From an uncultured Dehalococcoidia bacterium (GTDB lineage: Bacteria; Chloroflexota; Dehalococcoidia; Lucifugimonadales; JADFKI01), in the NCBI GenBank assembly GCA_958295865.1, contig CATQHF010000005.1, positions 496,001 to 560,000 of the forward strand: a stretch of 64,000 nucleotides of DNA, read 5' to 3'. The position numbers were made by a program, and so were the translations under genes. Each line of letters opens with the position of its first letter. The stretch's first letter is position 1. The notes beneath the pieces were generated by a model, which was not told the DNA's origin, did not search any database, and saw only the letters and a list, made by a program, of their open reading frames with translations. Positions 1 through 8,766 of the stretch are shown piece by piece.

Positions 1-89
1 ACACCTCCATTCCCGTCTAGTTCGCCCTGAGCCTGTCCAAGGAAACTTGCCGCAAGAAGCCTGCCCAAGAACGGCCAACCCGCCCAACA

Positions 90-1259
90 TTAGCGAGGCA
101 GCTCCAGCCCCCGCGTCGCGATTACATTGCGCTGAATCTCCGATGTCCCCGCCGCGACCGTGCCGCCGTGCGAGCGCATCCAGCCGTTTTCTATCCGCCC
201 CCTCAGCGGCGCCCAGCTCGACTCCGGGTCCAGCTGCCCATACAGCCCCATAACCTGCATCCCAAGGCTGTACAGCCGAATCATCATCTCCGTGCCGTAT
301 GCCTTCGTTATCGACGCCTCGCGGTTCGGAATCATGTCCTGGCTCTGCATCCACGCAACCGCATAGCACATCAGGCGGCACGACTCTATCTGCACCGCCA
401 TCTCCGCGAGGCGGCTGCGAACCGTAACATCTTCCGCAAGCGGCTTGCCATTGCGGCTATTCTCCTTGCAGAAGCCGACGATGTCCTCCAGCAGCCGCTT
501 CGCCCTCGCCGGACGGTCAACACCCGAGCGCTCGAAGTCCAGCAGCGCGGCGCCCACATACCAGCCCCGGTTGAGTTCGCCCACCAGGTTCTTCTTCGGC
601 ACGCGCACATCCTCGAATGTTACGAGCGCGCGATGCGCGTCCCACATCATCGGTATCTTCTCCACCGTAACGCCCGACTGCTGCATCTCCGTCAGCAAGA
701 AACTGATCCCCCGATGCTTCGGCGCGTCCGGATCCGTGCGCGCCAGCATGAACATCCAGTCGGAGCCTGAGTGCGCCCCGTTCCATATCTTGGAGCCGTT
801 GATAACAAAGTCGTCGCCATCCTCGACCGCCCGCGTCTGCAAAGATGCCAAGTCCGAGCCGCTATCCGGTTCGGAATAACCCTGCGACCAGTCGATGTCC
901 GCCTGCGCGATGCGCGGCAAAAAGAACTGCTTCTGCTCCTCCGTGCCATACAGCATCAGTATCGGCCCCACCATACGCACGCCCGAATCGCCCGCCGGCA
1001 CGCCCCTATACGCCATCTCCTCGTTGAAAATCATCTGCCGTATGTGAGGCGCGGCTTGCCCGCCATACTCCTCGGGCCAAGCCATAGTAAGCCAGCCATT
1101 GCCCGCGAGCTTCCTCTTGAACTCGCGCACCAGCCCGGCATCCTCCGGCTCCTCCGCGTCAACCGCGCGCTCGCGCCAGTCCCACGGCAATTCGCTCTCC
1201 ACGAAATCGCCTACTTCCCTCCGAAAGTCATCATCCTCAGAGCTGAAGCGAAAATCCAT
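90..1259 (-). CDS. Acyl-CoA dehydrogenase family protein
   Basis: A 389-residue flavoprotein of the acyl-CoA dehydrogenase fold, expected to oxidise an acyl-CoA thioester at the alpha-beta carbons in the cytoplasm with FAD. Visible landmarks are the middle-domain motif QGYSEPDSGSDLASLQTRA and the C-terminal AAGTSEIQRNVIATRGL flavin-binding segment typical of the family. A GAGGTG ribosome site lies about 6 bases before the ATG. It is clearly paralogous to the equally long gene at 2532-3701, so the two arose by tandem duplication or act as subunits of one enzyme. The substrate cannot be told from sequence. Confidence 0.93.
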   Translation of the reverse strand: MDFRFSSEDDDFRREVGDFVESELPWDWRERAVDAEEPEDAGLVREFKRKLAGNGWLTMAWPEEYGGQAAPHIRQMIFNEEMAYRGVPAGDSGVRMVGPILMLYGTEEQKQFFLPRIAQADIDWSQGYSEPDSGSDLASLQTRAVEDGDDFVINGSKIWNGAHSGSDWMFMLARTDPDAPKHRGISFLLTEMQQSGVTVEKIPMMWDAHRALVTFEDVRVPKKNLVGELNRGWYVGAALLDFERSGVDRPARAKRLLEDIVGFCKENSRNGKPLAEDVTVRSRLAEMAVQIESCRLMCYAVAWMQSQDMIPNREASITKAYGTEMMIRLYSLGMQVMGLYGQLDPESSWAPLRGRIENGWMRSHGGTVAAGTSEIQRNVIATRGLELPR

Positions 1260-1351
1260 ATATGCACCTCATATTGATTGCAGAGATTTGGGTATTGGAG
1301 CAAATAAGATTATAGTTCGGTCGATACTCTACGGCATAAACTTGTGCGATG

Positions 1352-1537
1352 TTACCCCGCAAACCTCACGATGGCAAACACCGCCCCCACGACAGCGATG
1401 GCAAGACCAACTTGCCACTTAACCATATCCGCCCGCAGCCTCTCCACATCCGCTTTCGTTGCTAGGTATGGCAGTACCGCCTTTATCGCGCGAATCCGCT
1501 CGTGTTCCGTTGGGACTTCTTGCGTTTCCAGCGCCAT
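1352..1537 (-). CDS. Small coiled-coil protein with C-terminal membrane anchor (copy A)
   Basis: A 61-residue protein. The N-terminal half is charged and heptad-like (ERIRAIKAVLPYLATKADVE) and the C-terminal half is one hydrophobic helix (VGLAIAVVGAVFAIVRFAG), so it should be a membrane-anchored coiled coil. It is nearly identical to the ORF at 2202-2408 but lacks seven residues of the coil, and a distant relative lies at 60612-60800. The layout recalls DUF1640/CCDC90-like small proteins, but function is unknown. Confidence 0.6.
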   Translation of the reverse strand: MALETQEVPTEHERIRAIKAVLPYLATKADVERLRADMVKWQVGLAIAVVGAVFAIVRFAG

Positions 1538-1559
1538 CGGTCAGCCTCGCCTTCAATGT

Positions 1560-1608
1560 TTATCTGGCAAACTCCGCGATGACAAACACAGCGCCTATCA
1601 CTGTTATC
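1560..1608 (-). pseudogene. Relic of the 3' end of the small coiled-coil gene
   Basis: Read on the minus strand this short stretch encodes about VIGAVFVIAEFAR then stop, matching the last residues (VVGAVFAIVRFAG) of the ORFs at 1352-1537 and 2202-2408. No start or upstream coil is present. It looks like a decayed third copy left by repeated local duplication. Confidence 0.45.
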
Positions 1609-1654
1609 CTAGGGTCTTTCAATTGTCAGGGCATCGTTCTCACTGTCATTCCAA

Positions 1655-1750
1655 GCAAATTTTTTCTGTCATTCCGAGCGCAGCGAGGAATCTCAAGTTC
1701 CCGCCAGCGACACGCCTGATATGGCAAGGGTTTTAGACCCCTCACTCCGT
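1655..1750. repeat. Dispersed palindromic repeat (GTCATTCCGAGCG type)
   Basis: Contains the self-complementary core GTCATTCCGAGCG / GCGAGGAATC, followed by a tail (GATATGGCAAG...CCCCTCACTCCG) that recurs after the same core near 7990-8025 and 15830-15880. This spacer between small genes holds nothing else recognisable. Confidence 0.6.
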
Positions 1751-1770
1751 CGGAGCGCCAATTGAAATAT

Positions 1771-2169
1771 CTAATTGTTATCCCAGCGCATCTTGACATA
1801 AACCTCTGACGGAAGCCCACCTGTCATATTCGGAGATATGCCTATCATTTCTTCAACAGTGGGCAAATCTTCGTCTCGAGGCAGTACCTGCATTTTCCAT
1901 CCCAAAACGGCGTTGGACTTGCCGTCTTTCGATGCCAACTTCCTGCCAAACACATTCACACGCCGCCCAATCGCTTGCTTGGCTTCTTGTATCAACTCCC
2001 CTTCCATGCTGCACTGCACGAGTTTTCCGCTCAGCGTTTCTTTGACCACGAACACGCCCTCACCCTCGCAAGACGACGCCTCAAGAACGCCCTCCACAGA
2101 CCCGTAGGACTCTACGAAAGCTTCCCGCTCCCGCAAGCCATTCTCTTCTGAGCTGAAGCGAAAATCCAT
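1771..2169 (-). CDS. Chimeric ORF: acyl-CoA dehydrogenase leader fused to an uncharacterised domain
   Basis: A 132-residue ORF starting MDFRFSSEEN, the same start as the acyl-CoA dehydrogenase at 90-1259 (MDFRFSSEDD). The similarity stops after about 20 residues (through AFVES). The rest (from about residue 21) contains GRRVNVFGRK and LPTVEEMIGI, which resemble small hypothetical proteins of unknown function, and has no dehydrogenase features. The DNA immediately around the start codon is also duplicated from the dehydrogenase. It therefore looks like a recombination product in which a duplicated 5' end captured another coding region. Whether it is expressed is not known. Confidence 0.55.
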   Translation of the reverse strand: MDFRFSSEENGLREREAFVESYGSVEGVLEASSCEGEGVFVVKETLSGKLVQCSMEGELIQEAKQAIGRRVNVFGRKLASKDGKSNAVLGWKMQVLPRDEDLPTVEEMIGISPNMTGGLPSEVYVKMRWDNN

Positions 2170-2201
2170 GTATCCACCACAAAAGTTTTTCAGTCCGGTC
2201 G

Positions 2202-2408
2202 TTACCCCGCAAACCTCACGATGGCAAACACCGCCCCCACGACAGCAATGGCAAGACCAACTTGCCACTTAATCATATCCGCCCGCAGCCTCTCCACATC
2301 CGCTTTCAGTAGCGCGACATCCGCCTTCGTTGCCAAATATGACAGCGTCGCCTCTATCGCGCGAATCCGCTCGCGTTCCGTCGAGACTTCCTGCGTTTCC
2401 AGCGCCAT
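2202..2408 (-). CDS. Small coiled-coil protein with C-terminal membrane anchor (copy B)
   Basis: A 68-residue paralog of the ORF at 1352-1537. It shares the first 20 or so residues and an identical C-terminal hydrophobic helix, but keeps an extra seven-residue coil segment (VALLKAD). The flanking DNA (GTTACCCCGCAAACCTCACG at 1351 and again at 2201) is also shared, so the duplication included flanks. A membrane-anchored coiled coil is likely and function is unknown. Confidence 0.6.
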   Translation of the reverse strand: MALETQEVSTERERIRAIEATLSYLATKADVALLKADVERLRADMIKWQVGLAIAVVGAVFAIVRFAG

Positions 2409-2531
2409 CGGTCAGCCTCGCCTGCCAAGACACATCAGCCATTCCGATTACAAAACACCTTCCAACCAAGTCCGCCGTCAGTCCGCGCACCCCGCACACT
2501 CAGACGCTGCCCCTGATTACCTGACCACCTG

Positions 2532-3701
2532 CTACCTCGGTAGCCCAAGCCCCCGAGTGGCGATGATATTCCGCTGTATCTCCGATGTCCCCGCCGCGAT
2601 AGTCGCCGACACGCTCGTCATATAGCTCTGCTCTATGCGCCCCTGAAGCGGCGCGTACTTGGAACCCGGCTCAAGCTGCCCATACAGCCCCAAAATCTCC
2701 ATGCCCGCGCGCGCCACCGCCTGCTGCAACTCCGTGCCAAAGCTCTTGCCCATCGAGGACTCCTTGTTCGGCACAAGCCCCGCGCTCTGCATCCATGCGA
2801 TCTGATACGAGATGAGGCGGCTTATCTCCGTCTTGACCATCAAGTCCGCGAGCTTGCGGCTGATGGCAGGGTCGTCAATCAGGCGTCTGCCGTCCCGCGT
2901 ATTGTCCTTGCAGAACTGCACAATCTCTTCCAGCGTGCGCTTCATGCCCGCCGAATACTCCACGCCCGAGCGCTCAAAGTCCAGCAGCGTCGCGCCCACA
3001 TACCAGCCCCTGTTGAGCTCCCCAACGAGATTGCGCTTGGGCACCCGCACATTGTCGAAGATGACCATATTGAACCCATGATCATCCGCCATATTGATGA
3101 TAGGGCGCACCTCCACGCCGGGCTGCCGCATATCCGCGAGCAGGAAGCTGATGCCGCGATGCTTGGGCGCGTCCGGATCGGTGCGCGTCAGCACCATCAC
3201 ATGGTCGGCATGGTGCGCGTTGGATGTCCATATCTTCGTGCCATTGACCACGAAATCGTCGCCGTCCTCGACCGCGCGCGTCTGCAACGACGCGAGATCT
3301 GAGCCGGACTCAGGCTCTGAATAGCCCTGGCACCACTGCACCTCGCCGCGCGCTATGGGCGGCAGGTACTCGCGCTTCTGCTCCTCCGTCCCGTGAATCA
3401 TCAGCGTGGGCGCAAGCATCTTCGTCCCGAACTGGTCGCGCCCCGGCGCGCGCTGATACGCCATCTCCTCCGCGAAGATGAGCTGCATCATGTGAGACGC
3501 GCCGCTCCCGCCATACTCCTCGGGCCACGCCATCGTGAGCCAGCCCTTATCCGCCAGCTTCTTCCGCATCTCCAGCTCGAAGTCCCAACCCTTATCATCC
3601 TCTTCGTTGCCACCCGTCCAACCATCGGGAAGCTCCCTTGTCAGAAACTCCCGCAACTCGGCGCGAAAGTTCTCCTCATCAGCCGTGAAATTGAACTCCA
3701 T
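2532..3701 (-). CDS. Acyl-CoA dehydrogenase family protein
   Basis: A 389-residue acyl-CoA dehydrogenase with the motif QGYSEPESGSDLASLQTRA and C-terminal AAGTSEIQRNIIATRGL. I start it at MEFNFTADEEN because a strong GGAGGAA site sits 6-7 bases before that ATG. An upstream in-frame Met nine residues earlier has no such site. Its length equals that of its paralog at 90-1259, consistent with tandem duplication. The cofactor should be FAD and electrons should pass to ETF. The acyl substrate is unknown. Confidence 0.93.
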   Translation of the reverse strand: MEFNFTADEENFRAELREFLTRELPDGWTGGNEEDDKGWDFELEMRKKLADKGWLTMAWPEEYGGSGASHMMQLIFAEEMAYQRAPGRDQFGTKMLAPTLMIHGTEEQKREYLPPIARGEVQWCQGYSEPESGSDLASLQTRAVEDGDDFVVNGTKIWTSNAHHADHVMVLTRTDPDAPKHRGISFLLADMRQPGVEVRPIINMADDHGFNMVIFDNVRVPKRNLVGELNRGWYVGATLLDFERSGVEYSAGMKRTLEEIVQFCKDNTRDGRRLIDDPAISRKLADLMVKTEISRLISYQIAWMQSAGLVPNKESSMGKSFGTELQQAVARAGMEILGLYGQLEPGSKYAPLQGRIEQSYMTSVSATIAAGTSEIQRNIIATRGLGLPR

Positions 3702-3874
3702 TGCACTTCCTCCGTTACACTCAAACAAAGCCCCCTCCCCCTCGATGAGGGAGAGTTAGATTAGGGGTGAAACCCCCTCCGTCCATGTCAGCCCCCGACC
3801 CGTAGAGGCAAGATTTATGCCCGCCCATGACGGCGCTCGCCCCCACTGAAGACCGACCGCTGATGGCCGAAAAC

Positions 3875-4114
3875 TTAAACGCTGCCCACCGACAGGCAAG
3901 TCACGGTTCGCACGATGCCGTTGATGATGTGAATCCGGCTCGTAACCAGGTCGCCGATAGAGTTCAGGTCGGGCGCGACCACTACCGCGATAATATCGTA
4001 AGGCCCCGTAACCGCATCCACCGACTCGATGCCGTCAAGCGAGCGCAGCGTATCGGCGACATCCCTAGACTTGCCGACCGAAGTCTCAATCAGAATATAT
4101 GCCTTCGTTGACAA
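3875..4114 (-). CDS. Stand-alone Lrp/AsnC ligand-binding (RAM) domain protein
   Basis: A 79-residue protein consisting only of the alpha-beta RAM domain found at the C terminus of Lrp/AsnC regulators (KAYILIETSVGK, then GPYDIIAVVVA and a conserved VTCLSV end). No helix-turn-helix is present. Such SraA-like proteins oligomerise and can bind amino acids. The start is TTG at 4114, supported by a GGAGGG site 7 bases upstream. It is monocistronic and a role as a regulator partner is only inferred. Confidence 0.8.
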   Translation of the reverse strand: MSTKAYILIETSVGKSRDVADTLRSLDGIESVDAVTGPYDIIAVVVAPDLNSIGDLVTSRIHIINGIVRTVTCLSVGSV

Positions 4115-4391
4115 TTGTAATCCCTCCTACAAATATGCGGCGAGTCGTTGACATTCATCCGAATGGCACAGACATCATACCGCCGGCCTGTGATGAGCGA
4201 TTGCGCGCCCCTAGAGCCTACCGCCCCGCCCATCGTTATCAGTAAAAACGCCCCTGTATTCTATAAGCGCACAAGAATAAGTGTCAAACTAAACCCGACT
4301 TACGGCTTCCATCCCCGCATACACGCGCAAAAGCAACCCCCGGCTTCCCTCCAACCACAAAAACCTCCGCATCATAAGCCCGCATCACAAG

Positions 4392-4421
4392 AACGAAAAG
4401 ACCCCGCCGTTTTCGGCGAGG
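4392..4421 (-). terminator. Rho-independent terminator
   Basis: On the minus strand CCTCGCCG, loop AAAA, CGGCGGGG form an 8-bp stem followed by TCTTTTCGTT. It lies just past the stop of the gene ending at 4436. The rest of 4115-4435 shows no gene. Confidence 0.7.
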
Positions 4422-4435
4422 CCCTCCCCTTCCGC

Positions 4436-4693
4436 TCACAGGCGGTCTATATCCGTATCATCCTGAACGAAGCCGATCTGCAAGTCTCCATTCGCCATAA
4501 TCCGATAAGCGACATACAACTCTCCGTCAGTGAACAGTATCATATCCGACGCGTGACCGCGCTTGAACTCACCATCTACTTCCGGGTCGAACAGAACGGA
4601 GAACAGGGTAATCCAAGCCAGTATCCCGTACTCAGTCAGCGAAGCTTCGGCATTGGCGGACAATCGCAACTCAGCAACCTGCCCGTCAGCCAA
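4436..4693 (-). CDS. Small protein, possible toxin of an overlapping pair
   Basis: An 85-residue protein of unknown family. It starts at TTG inside the string ATTGGCTGA, so its start overlaps the stop of the upstream 58-residue gene by 8 bases. Residues 27-35 (WITLFSVLF) are hydrophobic and the remainder looks like a small beta-rich domain (DMILFTDGELYVAYRI). Tight overlap with a short charged upstream protein is the usual layout of type II toxin-antitoxin operons, but I do not recognise a RelE, MazF or PIN signature. A good terminator follows. Confidence 0.5.
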   Translation of the reverse strand: MADGQVAELRLSANAEASLTEYGILAWITLFSVLFDPEVDGEFKRGHASDMILFTDGELYVAYRIMANGDLQIGFVQDDTDIDRL

Positions 4694-4862
4694 TATCCAG
4701 CCCCCTCAGCCTTCGCTTGATTTCGTCTAGCGATATGCTCACATACTCCCCGCGCTCTATCTGCTCGAACCCTTCCCGCACCTTAGCCTGCACAGGCGGA
4801 GACTCGAACTTCTCAAACGCCGCGTCCAGCTCCTCTTTGGATACCCGCCTCTTACGCACCAT
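4686..4862 (-). CDS. Small charged protein, possible antitoxin of an overlapping pair
   Basis: A 58-residue, highly charged, probably helical protein (MVRKRRVSKEELDAAFEKFE at the start, ISLDEIKRRLRG near the end). The C-terminal SLDEIKRRL segment resembles the ends of RelB/Phd-like antitoxins. It overlaps the downstream 85-residue gene by 8 bases, implying translational coupling. The family is not identified and the antitoxin role is inferred from size, charge and gene order. Confidence 0.5.
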   Translation of the reverse strand: MVRKRRVSKEELDAAFEKFESPPVQAKVREGFEQIERGEYVSISLDEIKRRLRGLDIG

Positions 4863-4893
4863 TGACCGCTCCTTTCATCCCTGCCAGCCCCCA

Positions 4894-6039
4894 TCACCGC
4901 AGCGGCCTGAAGAACGACCGCAAATCCTCCACAAGCGCCTCCGGCTTCTCCATCGCCGCGAAATGCCCCCCATTCGGCATCTCCGTCCACTGCTGAAGAT
5001 TGAACACTCGCTCCGCCCACTCGCGCGGCGGATAACCGATGTCCTTCGGAAAGCGCGCCACAGCCGACGGCGGCGTGATAATCTCCCCTTCGCCCAGCAT
5101 CAGCGGCGCGCGCTGCGACTCATAGTATATCCGCACCGACGAGCTTATCGTCTGCGTCACCCAATATATCGTGATGTTCGTCAGCAGCTCATCCTTCGTA
5201 TAGACGCTCTCCACATCCCCGTCGCAGTCCGACCACGCGCGGAACTTCTCCACTATCCACGCCGCAAGTCCCACCGGCGAATCCATCAGCCCGTATGACA
5301 GCGTCTGCGGCTTCGTCCCCTGTATATGACCGTATGCCCCCTCATCCTCACGCCACTGCAAGCGCGCCCGCTGAAACTCCTTCTCCGCATCCGTCAGCGG
5401 CGGCGAATCAGCGCCGATATGCGGCGTCGCCGACACAGCCGTAACATGCACCCCAATCATCCTGTCCGCATGCGACTGCCCCAGCCGCGCCGTAACGCCC
5501 GCTCCCCAGTCGCCGCCATGCGCCCCGAACCTGTCATACCCCAGCGCATCCATCAGGCTCACCCACAAATCCCCCACCCGCGACACGCTCCAGCCCCGCT
5601 CGCTCATGCGCTCAGAAAAGCCATAGCTCGGCATCGAAGGCGCAATCACATCAAACGAATCCGCCGCGTCGCCCCCATGCGCCGCCGGGTCCGAAAGCAG
5701 TGGAATTATCTTGTACATCTCGAAGAACGTGCTCGGCCACCCGTGCGTTATCACCAGCGGAATCGGATTCGGCCCCCTCCCGCGCTCATGGACATAGTGA
5801 ATCTTCAGCCCTTCCACATCCGCGCGGAACTGCGAAAACCCGTTCAGCATCGCCTCCTGCGCGCGCCAGTCGAAACCGTTCAGCCAGTAATCCGCCAGCT
5901 CCCGCACATACGCCATATTGGAGCCATAGTCCCAATCCGAATTGGGGATTTCATCAGGCCAGCGCGTATTGGCAATGCGCTGACGCATATCATCCAGAAC
6001 CTCATCCGGTACGCTAATCTCAAATGGCTGTATCGCCAT
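4894..6039 (-). CDS. Epoxide hydrolase (EHN domain, alpha/beta hydrolase)
   Basis: A 381-residue microsomal-type epoxide hydrolase. The N-terminal EHN lid is recognisable (MAIQPFEISVPDEVLDDMRQ), followed by the oxyanion motif HGWPS at residues 99-103, the nucleophile elbow HGGDWG with Asp177, and a C-terminal GGHF with His359 as catalytic base. The reaction is hydrolysis of an epoxide to a vicinal diol through an ester intermediate. An AAGGAGAG site precedes the ATG. The natural substrate is unknown. Confidence 0.9.
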   Translation of the reverse strand: MAIQPFEISVPDEVLDDMRQRIANTRWPDEIPNSDWDYGSNMAYVRELADYWLNGFDWRAQEAMLNGFSQFRADVEGLKIHYVHERGRGPNPIPLVITHGWPSTFFEMYKIIPLLSDPAAHGGDAADSFDVIAPSMPSYGFSERMSERGWSVSRVGDLWVSLMDALGYDRFGAHGGDWGAGVTARLGQSHADRMIGVHVTAVSATPHIGADSPPLTDAEKEFQRARLQWREDEGAYGHIQGTKPQTLSYGLMDSPVGLAAWIVEKFRAWSDCDGDVESVYTKDELLTNITIYWVTQTISSSVRIYYESQRAPLMLGEGEIITPPSAVARFPKDIGYPPREWAERVFNLQQWTEMPNGGHFAAMEKPEALVEDLRSFFRPLR

Positions 6040-6159
6040 AACAACTCTCCTTCTCGAAATATACTCCGCGCGCCGTCAGAACCAAACGCGCCAAGCCTAT
6101 CTTATCACCTCGACAGCCCGCCTTCATTAAGTAGGCTCGTCGCTGGCAGATTACCCGCC

Positions 6160-6226
6160 CGACTTTTCATCTCGTCATTCCTGCGAAAGAACGTCACCCC
6201 TGCGGAAGCAGGGGCAGGAATCCAGA
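6160..6226. repeat. Dispersed CGTCATTCCTGCGAAAG repeat
   Basis: A partial copy of the compound repeat described at 22881 (CGACTTTTCATCTCGTCATTCCTGCGAAAG...CAGGAATCCAG). It lies in the 268-base spacer between the epoxide hydrolase start and the MFS gene. Nothing else is seen in that spacer. Confidence 0.7.
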
Positions 6227-6307
6227 GCATCGAAGGCATATACCAAGTATAAGCAACGCTGCCGTTTGACTCTGAAAATCGCAATCAGTCTATCTATGAG
6301 ATAAGTT

Positions 6308-7741
6308 CTACCCCCCGCGCCGCGTCCGCTTCACCGGCTTATCCGGCTTCTTAGCCATCAAAAACATCACCCCGCCTACGAAGTTCAGCGCCGCCAGCGA
6401 CAAAAACGCGAAATCATAACTGCCATAAGCGTCATGCATCACCGCCGGATATATCGGCGCTGCCAGCAGCATCAAGTTCATAGGCACCTGCGACATCCCC
6501 ATAATCTTGCCAAACGAACTTCGCCCGAAATACTCCCCCCGTATGGAAGTGCTCAACGGATTGCGCCCCCCGAACCCGATGCCGAACACCACCGCGAACG
6601 AAAACACCACCGCCAGGCTCGGCACCCCAAGTATCGCCGACAGCTCCGGCACGAACACCAGCACCACCACCGCGCCCGCTTGCAGCGATGTAAAGCAAAA
6701 ATACGCCAGACGCTTCGAGACCTTGTCCCCCACATACCCCCCTACAATCTGGAACACCATAGACATAGCCGTATAGGTAGATACCACCCACCCCGCCATC
6801 GGCACTGACACGCCCTGATCCCACAGCATCGGCGCGAGGTGCGCCATCATCGCTATAAGCACCATGGAAGTGAAGCCCTGCCCAAAGGATATGAGCCAGA
6901 ACGCGGGCGTCCGCAGCGCCTGTTCGAGCGTAAAGTCGCCACCCGACGGCAAGACGCGCCTTCCGGCCGCAGTGCGCTCCAACTGGCTGGCAGGCGCGTC
7001 TGTCCTCGGCTTGTCCCCGTCGGGCAGCAGCCCCGAATCCTCAGGGCGATTGCGTATCACCTTCACGATGGGCAGCACGACCGCCAGCGTAACAATCCCC
7101 AGCAGCATCGCCGTCATCGACCAGCCCAGGTTATCCTGCTCCGGGTCAACCGCCCAGGCGATAGCCGGAATCAGAAACAGCGCGCCCAGCCGCCCTATCG
7201 CGCTCGAATACCCCATCGCCTTCGTCTTATGGCGGCTGAACCAGTTATTCAGCATCGTGTTCATCGTCAGCCAGCCGCTCAAGCCCTGACCCAGCGCCAT
7301 AATCATAAACACCAGATAAAACATCAACGCCGGCTGTATTATCTGCATAAACTCAGGCAGCAAATGAAAAGGCAGCCCCCGCACAAACGGAATATCCTTC
7401 GTATCCCGCACCTGGCTCATCAGCAGAAAGCCAAACCCCAGGATAGTCAGCCCGATAAGCACCATGCGCCGCACGCCTAGGCGGTCCACCAGATACCCCT
7501 CGATTGGCCCCAGAATGCCGCCCTCGATGCGCGTAAAAGAGAACGCCAGCGAAAGCTGCGTCCTATTCCAGCCAAAAGCCGCCTCCAGCGCCACAAACCA
7601 CAGCCCCATAGCATGAAACAGCGGCACGCTAGTCAGCATGTGCACCGTGCCGCTGATAGGCACAAGCCACCAGCCATAGAACACGCCCCGCGCGCGCGCC
7701 CGCGCCCGCGACGGATCGAAAGTCCCCCTGCCAAATGCCAA
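6308..7741 (-). CDS. MFS transporter
   Basis: A 477-residue integral membrane transporter of the major facilitator superfamily, with about twelve hydrophobic helices and the loop 2-3 signature DRLGVRR (EGYLVDRLGVRRMVLIG). A large central loop (about residues 235-265) separates the two halves. I choose the TTG at 7741 because GGAGGAGGGAA lies directly before it. A GTG 12 codons upstream has no such site. The overall layout recalls oxalate/formate-antiporter-like or monocarboxylate carriers, but the substrate is unknown. Confidence 0.85.
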   Translation of the reverse strand: MAFGRGTFDPSRARARARGVFYGWWLVPISGTVHMLTSVPLFHAMGLWFVALEAAFGWNRTQLSLAFSFTRIEGGILGPIEGYLVDRLGVRRMVLIGLTILGFGFLLMSQVRDTKDIPFVRGLPFHLLPEFMQIIQPALMFYLVFMIMALGQGLSGWLTMNTMLNNWFSRHKTKAMGYSSAIGRLGALFLIPAIAWAVDPEQDNLGWSMTAMLLGIVTLAVVLPIVKVIRNRPEDSGLLPDGDKPRTDAPASQLERTAAGRRVLPSGGDFTLEQALRTPAFWLISFGQGFTSMVLIAMMAHLAPMLWDQGVSVPMAGWVVSTYTAMSMVFQIVGGYVGDKVSKRLAYFCFTSLQAGAVVVLVFVPELSAILGVPSLAVVFSFAVVFGIGFGGRNPLSTSIRGEYFGRSSFGKIMGMSQVPMNLMLLAAPIYPAVMHDAYGSYDFAFLSLAALNFVGGVMFLMAKKPDKPVKRTRRGG

Positions 7742-7839
7742 AGTTCCCTCCTCCAGCAGTGCCCAAAGCGCCAACACAACCCCACAAGTCTATCACATCC
7801 CCCACCCACCCCATCCCAAACGCCCCCTATGTCACCCGA

Positions 7840-8215
7840 CCATCCACCGCTGTCACCCCGAACGGCCCTCCCTCTGTCACCCCAAACGCCCTTCCCCTGT
7901 CATTCCGAACGTCCCTCCCCTTGTCATTCCGAGCCTTCCTCCCCTGTCATTCCGAACGAAGTGAGGAATCAAAAATCCCCGCACACCACCAAGCCCAATA
8001 TGGCAAGCATTTCAGCCCCCTCACTACTCACCCGTCATTCCTGCGAAAGAACATCACCCCTGCGAAAGCATGAGCAGGAATCCAGCGCCCTCAATGCCAC
8101 CATCCCAAACACACCCCAACAACCTTCCCTTTGATTCCAACTTTCTCTGTCATTCCGAACCCTCCTCCCCCTGTCATTCCGAACGGAGTGAGGAATCAAA
8201 AATCCCAATCCACCA
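7840..8215. repeat. Cluster of short palindromic repeats in a gene-poor spacer
   Basis: The 1 kb between 7742 and 8766 has no convincing gene. It contains degenerate tandem copies of GTCATTCCGAACG-type units (around 7855-7965 and 8145-8200), one CGTCATTCCTGCGAAAG unit (8033-8090) and simple TTAATTCCTAATTCTTAATT runs (8310-8330). Base composition is strongly C-rich on the plus strand. Confidence 0.65.
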
Positions 8216-8337
8216 AACACATAAACTTCAGCAACCACCCCTGCACTCCGTCCCGCCATCAGACCGCGAAACATCCCACACCAACCCCAAACACAACCCA
8301 ATTCTTAATTCCTAATTCTTAATTCTTAATTGAAGAA

Positions 8338-8483
8338 AGTCCCTTCCCCCTTGATGGAGGAAGCTTGCCTGCTGTCAAGCGCAATCCGACGGCGTGATTG
8401 TCCCTTTCCCCTTTGGGGGAAGGTTAGGATGGGGGCGAAAATCCTTGCCCATCGACGGCTAAACCGTACCAACACAATTTTCT
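8338..8483. repeat. Degenerate, expanded relative of the 101-bp MITE
   Basis: Shares GTCCCTTCCCCCTTGATGG, GGGGGAAGGTTAGGATGGGG, TTGCCCATCGACGGCTAAAC and the right end CAATTTTCT with the intact elements at 13225 and 42999. The left inverted terminus is missing, and about 50 extra bases with a second CCCTTTCCCC block are present. Confidence 0.6.
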
Positions 8484-8520
8484 CGCTCAGGCTATTCTCA
8501 ATACGCGCCGATTATCAAAT

Positions 8521-8572
8521 CGTCATTCCTGCTCACTCACCCGTCATTCCTGCGAAAGCAGGAATCCAGTGC
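8521..8572. repeat. Dispersed CGTCATTCCTGCGAAAG repeat
   Basis: CGTCATTCCTGC, a short CTCACTCACC spacer, then the hairpin GTCATTCCTGCGAAAGCAGG and AATCCAG. The same spacer-plus-hairpin arrangement is found in the copy at 33897-34052. Confidence 0.65.
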
Positions 8573-8766
8573 GGTTGATACGCCGCCCAGATTGTAATAC
8601 CAGTACATATTGAGAATACCAATTGAAAACCCTCCTTGACATCACACAAAACCCTACCTATACTATCTATACGAACTAACAATTCGCACACAAAACCGAA
8701 CACCCTAAAACCCCAACCCCTAACATCCTGAGAATCTGACCACCTGAAAACCTCAAAGAAAACCCC

